In this document: piece by piece, positions 52,233 through 60,717 of the stretch
How positions within the stretch are numbered: the first letter of the stretch is position 1
Layout of the letters: every line of letters starts with the position of its first letter
Assembly: GCF_014647515.1 (NCBI RefSeq)
Contig: NZ_BMPI01000039.1
Span: 41,087 to 105,086, forward strand
Reading direction: 5' to 3'
DNA: 64,000 bases
Origin: Dactylosporangium sucinum
GTDB lineage: Bacteria; Actinomycetota; Actinomycetes; Mycobacteriales; Micromonosporaceae
Translations under genes and position numbers: made by a program
Notes under the pieces: generated by a model
What the model saw: only the letters and a program-made list of their open reading frames with translations
Told to the model about the DNA's origin: nothing
Database searches by the model: none

Positions 52233-52284
52233 ATGATCACGGACGTTTACGTACCGCCGGCGGGCTGAAAACGTCCGCGATCAT
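52233..52284. repeat. 16-bp-arm palindrome sharing its arm with 11452
   Basis: The left arm ATGATCACGGACGTTT (52233-52248) pairs at 15 of 16 positions with 52269-52284 around a 20-nt loop that contains its own CCGCCGGCGG core. The same left arm occurs after mrp. Confidence 0.8.
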
Positions 52285-52410
52285 GACCAACACACGCGCC
52301 ACGGCGCCACGGCAGCGTGTTCGGCTCGCACCGCCCGCTCGCACCGCCCGCTCGCCCTGCCGGCCCGCACCGCCGGCCCGCACTGCCGGCTCACGTGGCA
52401 GGTCACCCTT

Positions 52411-52472
52411 AGACGTTGGTCGATCTACCCTCGAAACGATCTCGGAAGCTGAGGGTAGATCGACCAACGTCT
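52411..52472. repeat. 62-bp palindromic element, copy 2
   Basis: Arms 52411-52432 and 52451-52472 are identical to copy 1 and perfectly paired; the 18-nt loop (52433-52450) is unrelated in sequence. It is preceded by CGTGGCAGG, as is copy 3. Confidence 0.9.
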
Positions 52473-52609
52473 GAACGAGGACAGCACAGACCACGACGGC
52501 GCAGACTACGACGGTGCACGGCAGGACGGTGCAGACCGCGCCGGCACAGACCACGACGGTGCGCAGGGCAGGCGCTCGCCCGTTCCGCTCGCGTGGCAGG
52601 CCCGCGTCT
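52473..52609. repeat. degenerate GACCACGACGG-type repeats
   Basis: Repeated CAGACCACGACGGCGCAGAC-like units with point differences fill most of the space between palindrome copies 2 and 3. No coding potential is recognised. Confidence 0.55.
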
Positions 52610-52671
52610 AGACGTTGGTCGATCTACCCTCGCGAACCGAGATCATCATGAGGGTAGATCGACCAACGTCT
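52610..52671. repeat. 62-bp palindromic element, copy 3
   Basis: Arms 52610-52631 and 52650-52671 are identical to copies 1 and 2; the 18-nt loop (52632-52649) is again different. It lies exactly 199 nt after copy 2, and the two share part of the upstream flank, which suggests a local segmental duplication. Confidence 0.9.
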
Positions 52672-52675
52672 AAGC

Positions 52676-52775
52676 CAAGACAACGCAGACCAGGACGGCG
52701 CACAGCAGGACGGCGCACAGCAGGACGGCGCACAGCAGGACAGCGCACGGCCACGACAGCGCACGGCCACGACAG
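52676..52775. repeat. 15-nt tandem repeat and GGCCACGACAGCGCAC pair
   Basis: GGACGGCGCACAGCA recurs about three times with a 15-nt period (from 52694), then GGCCACGACAGCGCA occurs twice. The block ends about 50 nt from the hemB stop. Confidence 0.65.
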
Positions 52776-52824
52776 CGCAGGGGCAGGCGCTCGCCTGTGA
52801 CGAGCGGCCCGTGGCTGCGGCGAG

Positions 52825-53805
52825 CTACGTGTGGCGCAGGAGGCGAGCCGCGTCACTCGCCCAGTAGGTCAGGATGAGCTGGGCGCCGGCGCGGCGGATG
52901 GACGTGAGCGTCTCCAGGACGACCCGGTCGCGGTCGAGCCAGCCGTTGGCGACGGCGGCCTCGACCATCGCGTACTCGCCGGAGACCTGGTAGGCGGCCA
53001 CCGGGACGTCGGTCATCTCGGCGACCCGGGCCAGCACGTCGAGGTACGGCAGCGCGGGCTTCACCATGACCATGTCCGCGCCCTCCTCGATGTCGAGGGC
53101 CACCTCGCGCAGCGCCTCCCGCACGTTTGCGGGGTCCTGCTGGTAGGACTTGCGGTCGCCGGTGAGCGTCGACTCGACGGCCTCGCGGAACGGGCCGTAG
53201 AAGGCGCTGGCGTACTTGACCGCGTAGGCGAGCAGGGCCACGTCGGTGTACCCCGCGTGGTCGAGCGCCCGGCGGACCACGCCGACCTGGCCGTCCATCA
53301 TCCCGGACGGGCCGAGCACGTGGGCGCCGGCCTCCGCCTGGGCGAGGGCCATCAGCTCGTACTGCCGGAGCGTGGCGTCGTTGTCGACCGACCCGTCGGC
53401 GGCCAGCACGCCGCAGTGCCCGTGCGAGGTGAACTCGTCGAGGCACAGGTCGGCCATGACCACCGTGTCGTCGCCGACCTCGGCGATCACGTCGCGGATG
53501 GCGACGTTGAGGATGCCGCCGGGGTCGACGCCCCCCGAGCCCGTCTCGTCGCGCGTCTCCGGCACGCCGAAGAGCATGATGCCGCCGACGCCCTCGCTGA
53601 CCGCCTCGGCGGCGGCCTTGCGCAGCGACTCGCGGGAGTGCTGGACCACGCCCGGCAGGGAGCTGATCGGCCGCGGCTCGATCAGCCCCTCCTTCACGAA
53701 CATGGGCAGGATCAGGTTCGACGGCTGGACGTGCGTCTCCGACACGAGGCGGCGCATGGCCGCGGTGCGCCGGAGACGGCGCGGACGGACGTCAGGGAAC
53801 CCCAT
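52825..53805 (-). CDS. hemB: porphobilinogen synthase
   Basis: A 326-residue ALA dehydratase that condenses two 5-aminolevulinates to porphobilinogen. The metal loop reads DLCLDEFTSHGHCG; the second Cys of the zinc enzymes is Asp here, the pattern of Mg-type bacterial enzymes. The two active-site lysines are in YAVKYASAFYGPFR and MVMVKPALPYLDV, and DRKSYQQDPAN is intact. ATG 53805 is 12 nt from the hemD stop. It is the last gene of the rex-hemACD-B operon. Confidence 0.95.
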   Translation of the reverse strand: MGFPDVRPRRLRRTAAMRRLVSETHVQPSNLILPMFVKEGLIEPRPISSLPGVVQHSRESLRKAAAEAVSEGVGGIMLFGVPETRDETGSGGVDPGGILNVAIRDVIAEVGDDTVVMADLCLDEFTSHGHCGVLAADGSVDNDATLRQYELMALAQAEAGAHVLGPSGMMDGQVGVVRRALDHAGYTDVALLAYAVKYASAFYGPFREAVESTLTGDRKSYQQDPANVREALREVALDIEEGADMVMVKPALPYLDVLARVAEMTDVPVAAYQVSGEYAMVEAAVANGWLDRDRVVLETLTSIRRAGAQLILTYWASDAARLLRHT

Positions 53806-53817
53806 GGGACGAACCCC

Positions 53818-55401
53818 CTAGCGGAACCGCAGGGCGGTAGGGCCCTGCACCTTGGAGCCGCGGCGCTGCTTCGCGGGCATCGCGGCCAGCTTCTCGCGGA
53901 GCTCGACCGCGTAGCCGGCGAGCGCCTCGACCAGGTCTGACACCGAGGCGTGCGCGGGCTGCACGTCGACCCGCAGGCCGAACTCGACGGCCGTGTCGGC
54001 CGTCTTCGGCCCGATGACCGCGACGACCGTGCGGGCGTGCGGCTTGCCGGCGATGCCGACCAGGTTGCGGACGGTGGAGGACGAGGTGAAGAGGACCGCG
54101 TCGAAGCCACCGGACTTGATGGCGTCACGGATGTCGGCGGGCGGCGGCGCGGCGCGGACCGTGCGGTACGCGGTCACGTCGTCGACCTCCCAGCCGAGCT
54201 CGGTCAGGCCGGCGGCGAGCGTCTCGGTCGCGATGTCGGCGCGGGGCAGCAGCACCCGGCCGACCGGGTCGAGCAGCTCGTCGTGCGGCGAGAACTCGGC
54301 CAGCAGGCCCTCGGAGGACTGCTCGCCGCTCGGGATCAGCTCGGGCGAGATGCCGAAGCCGCGCACGGCCTCCGCCGTGGCTTCGCCGATGCAGGCGACC
54401 TTGACCCCGCCGAAGTGGCGCGCGTCGAGGCCGTGCTCGGCGAACTTCTCCCAGACCGCGCGGACGGCGTTGACCGAGGTGAAGACGGTCCAGGCGTACC
54501 GTCCGTCGACCAGGCCCTTGATGGCCCGCTCCATCTGCGCCGGGGTGCGCGGCGGCTCGACCGCGATGGTCGGCACCTCGCACGGGATGGCGCCGTAGGC
54601 GCGCAGCCGCTCGCTCATCGCGCCGGCCTGCTCCTTGGTGCGGGGGACGAGGACCTTCCAGCCGTACAGCGGCCGGTTCTCCCACCAGCCCAGCTTCTCG
54701 CGCTGGGCGACACCGGAGCCGAGGCACAGCACGACCCGGCCGGCGAAGCCGAGGGCGGCGGCCACCATGCTGTCGACCGTGGAGGCCGAGCTGTACTGCG
54801 TCTCGCCCGTCCCGTCGCCGGTGATCGACACGGGCGTGGTGGGGTCGATGCCGGCGGCCAGCAGGCCGTCGCGGACGGTGGCCAGGTCGCCCGCGTCGAC
54901 CGCGAGCGCGGAGGAGCCGCGCGCCACGGCGGTGGCGATCGACTCGAAGTCCAAGGACTGCACGTCGTCGACGTCGGCGGTGACGCGGACGCCGGGCAAC
55001 GGGACGCCGGCGTAGGTGGCGACGCCCGCGGCCTGGCCGATGCCGGGCACGACCTCGAACGGCACCGCGGTGCGGGCGACGGCCTGCACCTCCTTGAGCA
55101 CCGTGTCGTGCGCGAGCGGGTCGCCGCCGACCAGGTGGATGGCGCGCAGGCCGGAGCGGGCGCCGGACAGCAGCACCTTGGCCACGTCACCGGGTGCGCC
55201 CTCGGCGGGGCTGAACTGCGTCTCCGCGTCGGCCTCGGCGCGGATCACGGCGAGCAGCGACTCGGGGACGTTGCGGTCGTAGACGATGTGGTCGGCGGTC
55301 ACCAGCGCCTCGTGGGCGCGACGCGTCAGCAGGCCTGGATCGCCGGGGCCGGCCCCGACGAAGGCGATCCGGCCGGTGCTGCCCTTACGGGTGCGGGTCA
55401 T
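53818..55401 (-). CDS. hemD: bifunctional uroporphyrinogen-III C-methyltransferase/uroporphyrinogen-III synthase
   Basis: A 527-residue fusion. The N-terminal SUMT/CobA-like half (about 10-245) has AFVGAGPGDPGLLTRRAHEAL, HLVGGDPLAH and VPFEVVPGIGQAAGVATYAGVP. The C-terminal HemD half (about 260-500) has VLVPRTKEQAGAMSERLRAYGA, WTVFTSVNAVRAVWE and AVLFTSSSTVRNLVGI. The HemD part cyclises hydroxymethylbilane; the SUMT half normally makes precorrin-2, though its G-D-P motif is slightly altered and activity is uncertain. This fusion is usual in actinobacteria. ATG 55401 overlaps hemC by 17 nt. Confidence 0.93.
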   Translation of the reverse strand: MTRTRKGSTGRIAFVGAGPGDPGLLTRRAHEALVTADHIVYDRNVPESLLAVIRAEADAETQFSPAEGAPGDVAKVLLSGARSGLRAIHLVGGDPLAHDTVLKEVQAVARTAVPFEVVPGIGQAAGVATYAGVPLPGVRVTADVDDVQSLDFESIATAVARGSSALAVDAGDLATVRDGLLAAGIDPTTPVSITGDGTGETQYSSASTVDSMVAAALGFAGRVVLCLGSGVAQREKLGWWENRPLYGWKVLVPRTKEQAGAMSERLRAYGAIPCEVPTIAVEPPRTPAQMERAIKGLVDGRYAWTVFTSVNAVRAVWEKFAEHGLDARHFGGVKVACIGEATAEAVRGFGISPELIPSGEQSSEGLLAEFSPHDELLDPVGRVLLPRADIATETLAAGLTELGWEVDDVTAYRTVRAAPPPADIRDAIKSGGFDAVLFTSSSTVRNLVGIAGKPHARTVVAVIGPKTADTAVEFGLRVDVQPAHASVSDLVEALAGYAVELREKLAAMPAKQRRGSKVQGPTALRFR

Positions 55402-56314
55402 GCTGCACTCCCAGTGCGTTGTCGGCGCCTTCTTCGCGCAGGTCGCGGGCCAGGGCTCGGCCCACCTCCGCGGCGTCGGCGAGCGTTCCGGTGCGCGAGA
55501 GCCGGAGGGCGAAGCCGCCGTCCGGGCTGAACACCGCACCGCGCAGATAAATCTCCGGCCCCTCGTCGCCCTCGGCGACCTCGGCCAGTGCCGCGATCGG
55601 GGCGGAGCATCCCGCCTCGAGCTCGGCCAACAGCGCCCGCTCGGCGGTGACCGCCGCGCGGGTGTACTCGTCGTCGAGGGCGGCCAGCAGCTCGCGCAGC
55701 TCGACATCGTCTTCACGGCACTCGACCGCCAGCGCGCCCTGCGCCGGGGCGGGCAGCATCAGCAGCGGGTCGAGCACCTCGGTCGCCTCCTGGACCCGGC
55801 CCAGGCGGGCCAGGCCGGCGCGGGCCAGCACGATCGCGTCGAACTCGCCGTCGGCCAGCTTGCGCAGCCGCGTGTCGACGTTGCCGCGCACCGGCATCGG
55901 CTCCAGCCGCCGGCCGAGCGCGTTGAGCTGGGCGATGCGGCGCAGCGCGCCGGTGCCGATGCGAGCGCCCTCGGGCAGCTCGGCGAGCGTCAGGCCGTCG
56001 CGGGCGACGAGCGCGTCGCGGGGATCCTGACGCTGCGGGATCGCAGCGATCACCAACCCGTCAGCGCCCGCGGTCGGCAGGTCCTTGTATGAGTGTACGG
56101 CGAAGTCGATCTCCTTCGCCAACAGCGCGTCGCGCAGCGCCGACACGAACACGCCGACGCCGAGCTGCTGGATGGGCGCGCTCGACCGGTCGCCCGGCGT
56201 CACGATCTCCACCAGGTCGACCGCGCGGCCGGTCCGCTCGCGCACGGCCTCGGCGACCGTGGTCGACTGTGCCAGCGCGAGCGCGCTGCCCCTGGTGCCG
56301 AGCCTGAGCGTCAC
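55385..56314 (-). CDS. hemC: hydroxymethylbilane synthase (porphobilinogen deaminase)
   Basis: A 309-residue enzyme that polymerises four porphobilinogens. It shows LRLGTRGSALALAQS at the N-terminus, DFAVHSYKDLPT with the catalytic Asp region, the arginine-rich RIGTGALRRIAQL and GNVDTRLRKL, and the dipyrromethane-cofactor Cys in LEAGCSAPIAAL. The GTG start overlaps the hemA stop (GTGA). Length and all cofactor-binding residues are normal. Confidence 0.95.
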   Translation of the reverse strand: MTLRLGTRGSALALAQSTTVAEAVRERTGRAVDLVEIVTPGDRSSAPIQQLGVGVFVSALRDALLAKEIDFAVHSYKDLPTAGADGLVIAAIPQRQDPRDALVARDGLTLAELPEGARIGTGALRRIAQLNALGRRLEPMPVRGNVDTRLRKLADGEFDAIVLARAGLARLGRVQEATEVLDPLLMLPAPAQGALAVECREDDVELRELLAALDDEYTRAAVTAERALLAELEAGCSAPIAALAEVAEGDEGPEIYLRGAVFSPDGGFALRLSRTGTLADAAEVGRALARDLREEGADNALGVQHDPHP

Positions 56315-57594
56315 GGGTGCACCTCGCCAGCGGCCGCGGGATTGATCTCGGAAGGAATCTGCAGGTCGAACAGCTCACGCAGCGCCTGAGCATAAGCCTC
56401 GCCGCCGGGTGCGGCGGCCAACTGCCGCACGCGGACCGTCGGCTGGTGCAGCAGGCGCTGGACGATCCGGTGGATGCTGTGGGCCACCTCGGAGCGGACC
56501 TCGTCGCCCATCTCCGGGCAGCGCTGGGCCAGCCGGCGCAGCTCGGCCTCGACGACCTCGTCGGCGCGGGCCCGCAGCGCGGCCACGGTCGGGGCCACGT
56601 CGGCGCCGCGCAGCCAGGTCAGGAACGTCTCGACCTCGGCGGCGACGATGTCCTCGGCCGCTCGCCCCTCCGCGTCGGCGGTGGTCGACAGCGACTCGCT
56701 CAGCAGCTCGATGTCGACGAGCGTGACGCCGGGCAGCTCACCGACGCCGGGCGCGACGTCACGCGGCAGCGCGAGGTCGATCACCAGCAGCGAGCGGCCG
56801 GCCCCGGCGACGAGCGGCGCGTCGAGCACCGGCTCGGGCGAGGCGGTCGCGGTGACCACGACGTCGACCCGCTCCAGCAGGGACGGGAGCTCCGCGAACG
56901 GTACCGCGGTCGCCCCGTGCAGCTCGGCGAGCCGCTCGGCCCGCGCGTGGCTGCGGTTGGTCACGAACAGGGGCCCGGCCCCCGCGCGCCGGAGGGTCGC
57001 GAGCGACAGCGCGCCCATCGCGCCGGCCCCGACGACCAGCGCCGGCCGGTGCTCGATCGGCCCGGTGGCGCCCTGCCCGTAGGCGAGGGCGGCGCTGACC
57101 ACGCTCTGCCCGGCCCGGTCGATCTCGGTCTCGGCGTGCACGCGCTTGCCGACCCGCAGGGCCTGCTGCATGAGCTCGTGCAGCATCCGCCCGGCCGCGG
57201 CCTGCTCGCCGGCCACGCCGTAGGCGTCGCGGAGCTGGCCGAGGATCTGCGCCTCGCCGACGACCATCGAGTCGAGGCCGGCCGCGACCCGGAACGCGTG
57301 GCGGACGGCGTCGACCTCGTAGTGGACGTACATCTGGGACGCCAGGTCACCGACCGGCAGGCCGGCCCGGCGCGCCAGCACCCCGCCGATGTCGGCCAGA
57401 CCGCCGTGGAAGGCGGTCACCGCGGCGTAGACCTCGACGCGGTTGCAGGTCGAGAGCACGACGGCCTCGTCGACATACGGCTGCGCGACCAGCTCGGCGA
57501 GCGCCGCCTGGACCTCGCCGCCGTTCATCGCGAGCCGCTCGAGGACGGGCACCCCTGCCGTACGGTGCGACATCCCGACGACCAGCAGGTTCAC
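56311..57594 (-). CDS. hemA: glutamyl-tRNA reductase
   Basis: A 427-residue enzyme catalysing the first committed step of C5-pathway haem synthesis (Glu-tRNA to glutamate-1-semialdehyde). It shows GMSHRTAGVPVLERLA, the nucleophilic Cys in VLSTCNRVEVYA (about 50), YVHYEVDAVRHAFRVAAGLDSMVVGEAQILGQ (the catalytic-domain signature, quoted only by its ends elsewhere), and the NADPH site VGAGAMGALSL. The GTG start overlaps the rex stop (GTGA), so Rex control of hemA is direct. Confidence 0.5.
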   Translation of the reverse strand: MNLLVVGMSHRTAGVPVLERLAMNGGEVQAALAELVAQPYVDEAVVLSTCNRVEVYAAVTAFHGGLADIGGVLARRAGLPVGDLASQMYVHYEVDAVRHAFRVAAGLDSMVVGEAQILGQLRDAYGVAGEQAAAGRMLHELMQQALRVGKRVHAETEIDRAGQSVVSAALAYGQGATGPIEHRPALVVGAGAMGALSLATLRRAGAGPLFVTNRSHARAERLAELHGATAVPFAELPSLLERVDVVVTATASPEPVLDAPLVAGAGRSLLVIDLALPRDVAPGVGELPGVTLVDIELLSESLSTTADAEGRAAEDIVAAEVETFLTWLRGADVAPTVAALRARADEVVEAELRRLAQRCPEMGDEVRSEVAHSIHRIVQRLLHQPTVRVRQLAAAPGGEAYAQALRELFDLQIPSEINPAAAGEVHP

Positions 57595-58331
57595 GATCCC
57601 ACCGCCTCCGCACCGAGCCGATCGGCTCGTTGGAGATCCTGGCCGGCCCGCCCCGGCAGCGCGGTCAGCGCCGACTTGCGGTGCTCGTGGAAGGACAGGA
57701 TCTGCAGTTCAATAGCCAGGTCGACCTTACGCACGTCGACGCCCTCCGGGACGTTCAAGACGCACGGTGCAAAGTTCAGGACACTCGTGACGCCGGCGGC
57801 CACCAGCCGGTCGGCCACGTTCTGCGCGGCATGCGCGGGAGTCGCGATCACCGCGATGGAGATCGACTCCTCGTCGACGACCTCGGGCAGGTCGTCGATG
57901 TGCCGCACGACCAGGCCGTTGATGTGCTCACCCACCCGGCCGTGGTCGGCGTCGAAGAGCGCGGCGATGCGGAACCCGCGGCTGCCGAACCCGGCGTAGC
58001 CCGCGAGGGCGTGACCGAGATTACCGACGCCGACGAGTGCGACGGCGCGGCGGTGCGTCAGGCCCAGCACCTGCTCGATCTGGTCGATGAGCAGGGTGAC
58101 GTCGTAGCCGACGCCCCGGGTGCCGGTGCGGCCCAGGTGGGACAGGTCCTTGCGGAGCTTCGCGGAGTTGACGCCCGCGGCCGCGGCCAAACCTTCCGAG
58201 GAAACCGTGTCGTGCCCCTCCTCGGCGAGGTGGTGCAGGGCACGCAGGTACTCCGGAAGCCTGGCGACGGTCGCCTCCGGCAGGTCCGGAAAGTCCGGTC
58301 CGTCCGTGGGGCCGGTGCGCTGCTGGCTCAT
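57591..58331 (-). CDS. rex: redox-sensing transcriptional repressor Rex
   Basis: A 246-residue Rex. The N-terminal winged helix (ATVARLPEYLRALHHL, GLAAAAGVNSAKLRKDLS, GTRGVGYDV) is followed by the NAD(H) Rossmann domain (ALVGVGNLGHALAGYAGF, AALFDADHGRVGE). The C-terminal domain-swap helix ends near LAIELQILSFHEHR. It senses the NADH/NAD+ ratio and releases DNA when NADH rises. ATG 58331 matches the family N-terminus. It heads the operon with hemA, hemC, hemD and hemB, as in streptomycetes, and a matching operator lies 93 nt upstream. Confidence 0.95.
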   Translation of the reverse strand: MSQQRTGPTDGPDFPDLPEATVARLPEYLRALHHLAEEGHDTVSSEGLAAAAGVNSAKLRKDLSHLGRTGTRGVGYDVTLLIDQIEQVLGLTHRRAVALVGVGNLGHALAGYAGFGSRGFRIAALFDADHGRVGEHINGLVVRHIDDLPEVVDEESISIAVIATPAHAAQNVADRLVAAGVTSVLNFAPCVLNVPEGVDVRKVDLAIELQILSFHEHRKSALTALPGRAGQDLQRADRLGAEAVGS

Positions 58332-58715
58332 GAGTCTCCGTGACGACGACGGTAAGCGAGGCCGCTCGCGACAGCATTTTCCGCCTGTGCTAGCGGGGTT
58401 CGTCGTTGCTACAGAGTAGGCGCTTGTGAAGCCGTGCACAAATCGCGATCTTGAAGCGTCGGCGCTCGCCACATAGAGGTCAGCGCCCGCCCGCGCGGAC
58501 CACACACGCGAGAAATGCCCCCGCGGCACCTGGTGCCCCCCTTCCCGGTCGCGGCCGGCGACGGGCGAGCGCTGGGAATATTATCGCCACAATTCCGACA
58601 TCCCCCATCGCCGACACGCCCGTGCCGCATCGACCGGTAGCCACACTACACGTGTCCAGTAGGGTTGCCCCTACCATCAAGTGGCTGGGCGACGGGATGG
58701 GACGCGGGGGGCCGG
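58332..58715. other. 384-nt divergent control region of rex and the histidine kinase gene
   Basis: It contains the Rex operator (58424-58441). I see no further gene; a 66-codon open frame on the minus strand here lacks a ribosome site and similarity. Confidence 0.6.
58424..58441. promoter_or_regulatory. Rex operator
   Basis: TTGTGAAGCCGTGCACAA is an 18-bp site with TTGTGAA and TGCACAA half-sites, matching the known Streptomyces Rex consensus TTGTGAACGCGTTCACAA at 15 of 18 positions. It lies upstream of rex and implies autoregulation of the rex-hem operon. Confidence 0.8.
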
Positions 58716-60038
58716 ATGAATAGCGTCGATGACATGACGACGACCATCACCCCGATGCTCGGCCACGGCCGAATCTCTCGTGTTTTCCGCCAGCTCGGCG
58801 TCGACACGCAGTACGTCCTCCTCGGATTCCCGCTGGGCCTCATCACGGTGGTGCTGTTCCTCACCGGGTTCGCCCTGGGCCTCGGGCTCTTCGTGACCGT
58901 CGTCGGCTTCCCGCTCCTGACCATCACGATCATGCAGGCCCGCGGGTTCGCGACCGTGGAGCGCGCCCGCCTCGGGCCGGTGCTGCGCACCCGGCTGCCA
59001 CACCCCTACTACAAGAAGGCGAAGGCGGACTCCGGCTTCTGGCGGCGCACGTTCGTGCCGCTGTCCGACAGCCAGTCGTGGCTCGACCTGGTGCACGGCA
59101 TCTTCCGGTTCATCCCCAGCACCCTGGCCTTCGCGTTCGTGGTGACCTGGTGGGCCGGAGCCCTGGGCGGGCTGACCACCGTGCTGTGGGACTGGTCGAT
59201 CCCGCGCCCGCCGGACAACACCGACCTGCCGGAGCTGCTCGGCATGGGCTCGGGCACCGCCACGCGGGTCGCCTTCTACACCGCCATCGGGGTCTTCTTC
59301 GCCCTCACGCTCATGCCGGTCGTCCGGGGCGCCGCCCTCATGGAGGCGATGTTCGCCCGGGCCCTGCTCAGCGGCGTCGCCGAGCTGCGCGAGCGGGTGG
59401 CCGCCGCGGAGGCGAGCCGCGACGTGGCCCGCGCCCAGACGGTGGCCGCGGTGTCGGCCGAGGCGACCGCCCTGCGCCGGCTGGAGCGCGACATCCACGA
59501 CGGCCCGCAGCAGCGCCTGGTCCGGCTGGCGATGGACCTGGGCCGCGCCGACCTGCAGTTCGAGACCGACCCGGCGGCGGCCCGCGCCACGATCGCCGAG
59601 GCGCTGAGCCAGACCCGCGAGACGCTGGAGGAGCTGCGCGCGCTGTCCCGCGGCATCGCCCCGCCGATCCTGGTCGACCGCGGCCTGCGCGCCGCGCTGA
59701 CCGCCCTGGCCGGCCGCTCGATGATCCCGGTCGACCTGGAGCTGCCCGAGCTGGACCGGCTCGCCGAGAACGTGGAGACGACGGCGTACTTCGTGGTCGC
59801 CGAGTCCCTGACGAACGTCGCCAAGCACAGCCACGCGAGTGAGTGCAAGGTCACCCTGCAGCGCTCCGCCTACGGGATGCTGGTGACCGTCGAGGACGAC
59901 GGCGTGGGTGGCGCGAGCCTGGCCAAAGGCCACGGCCTGCGCGGGCTGGCCGACCGGGTGAAGGCTGCCGGCGGCGAGCTGACCGTGACCAGCCCGGCCG
60001 AGGGCGGCACTCGGGTGACGGCCATCCTGCCGATCTGA
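58716..60038 (+). CDS. NarL-type sensor histidine kinase
   Basis: A 440-residue membrane kinase. An N-terminal putative sensor domain has about four membrane helices (around 34-55, 58-78, 140-165 and 195-215). The HisKA_3 dimerisation helix carries the phosphoacceptor in RRLERDIHDGPQQRLVRLAMDL (His about 261), and the HATPase domain has ESLTNVAKHSHAS, VEDDGVGGASL and GHGLRGLADRV. The signal is unknown. The start is uncertain: ATG 58716, or ATG 58734. The response regulator gene follows 25 nt downstream, giving a complete cognate pair. Confidence 0.92.
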   Translation: MNSVDDMTTTITPMLGHGRISRVFRQLGVDTQYVLLGFPLGLITVVLFLTGFALGLGLFVTVVGFPLLTITIMQARGFATVERARLGPVLRTRLPHPYYKKAKADSGFWRRTFVPLSDSQSWLDLVHGIFRFIPSTLAFAFVVTWWAGALGGLTTVLWDWSIPRPPDNTDLPELLGMGSGTATRVAFYTAIGVFFALTLMPVVRGAALMEAMFARALLSGVAELRERVAAAEASRDVARAQTVAAVSAEATALRRLERDIHDGPQQRLVRLAMDLGRADLQFETDPAAARATIAEALSQTRETLEELRALSRGIAPPILVDRGLRAALTALAGRSMIPVDLELPELDRLAENVETTAYFVVAESLTNVAKHSHASECKVTLQRSAYGMLVTVEDDGVGGASLAKGHGLRGLADRVKAAGGELTVTSPAEGGTRVTAILPI

Positions 60039-60063
60039 CATCACCCATGACGACCCGCATAGG

Positions 60064-60717
60064 ATGCCCTCCGTGCGGGTTGTCGTGGCGGATGATGCGG
60101 TGCTGCTCCGAGAAGGTCTGGTGCGGTTGCTCGAGGAGAGCGGCCACACCGTCGTCGCGGCGGTCGGCGACGGGCCCAGCATGGTCGCGGCCGTGGTCGA
60201 GCACCGGCCCGACGTCGCCATCGTCGACGTGCGGATGCCGCCGTCGCACACCGACGAGGGCCTGCGCGCGGCGGTCGCCGCCCGGCAGCAGGTGCCGGCG
60301 ACGCCGATCCTGGTGCTGTCGCAGTACGTCGAGGTGTCCTACGCCGACGACCTGCTCGCCGACCGGGCGGGCGCGGTCGGCTATCTGCTCAAGGACCGCG
60401 TCTCCGAGGTCGCCGAGTTCCTCGACGCGATGCGCCGGGTCGCCGCCGGTGCCACCGTTCTCGACCCCGAGGTCGTCGCCCAACTGCTGGTCCGGCGGCG
60501 CCGGGACGATCCCCTGCGCAGCCTGACCCCGCGCGAGCGGGAGGTGCTCGGGCTGATGGCGGAGGGCCGGTCGAACACGGCGATCGCCCGCAAGCTGGTG
60601 GTCACCGACGGCGCGGTCGAGAAGCACGTCAAGAACATCTTCACCAAGCTCGGCCTGCAGCCGGACGACGAGCAGCATCGCCGCGTGCTCGCCGTCCTGG
60701 CCTATCTACAGGGCTAG
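60064..60717 (+). CDS. NarL/FixJ-type response regulator
   Basis: A 217-residue regulator. The receiver domain has the acidic pair in VVADDAVLLREG, the phosphorylated Asp in VAIVDVRMPP (about 56) and Lys in YLLKDRV. The C-terminal LuxR-type HTH reads LTPREREVLGLMAEGRSNTAIA (about 155-176) and VEKHVKNIFTKLGL. It is the partner of the upstream kinase. ATG 60064; GTG 60073 is an alternative. The 3' end overlaps the convergent HAD gene by 12 nt. Confidence 0.94.
   Translation: MPSVRVVVADDAVLLREGLVRLLEESGHTVVAAVGDGPSMVAAVVEHRPDVAIVDVRMPPSHTDEGLRAAVAARQQVPATPILVLSQYVEVSYADDLLADRAGAVGYLLKDRVSEVAEFLDAMRRVAAGATVLDPEVVAQLLVRRRRDDPLRSLTPREREVLGLMAEGRSNTAIARKLVVTDGAVEKHVKNIFTKLGLQPDDEQHRRVLAVLAYLQG

Larger units (their letters stand above)
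51976..52824. other. 849-nt repeat-rich region between galE and hemB
   Basis: No gene is recognised. The first about 250 nt probably contain the exopolysaccharide operon promoter. Then come a hairpin (52233-52284), two 62-bp palindromes (52411-52472, 52610-52671) and blocks of short GC repeats between and after them. Short open frames are fragments created by the palindromes. Confidence 0.7.

Noticed and set aside
51976..52824. Small protein genes from ATG or GTG codons within the palindromes (MVDLPS-type starts)
   Set aside because: The three short frames arise from the identical palindrome arms, diverge right after them and lack ribosome sites.
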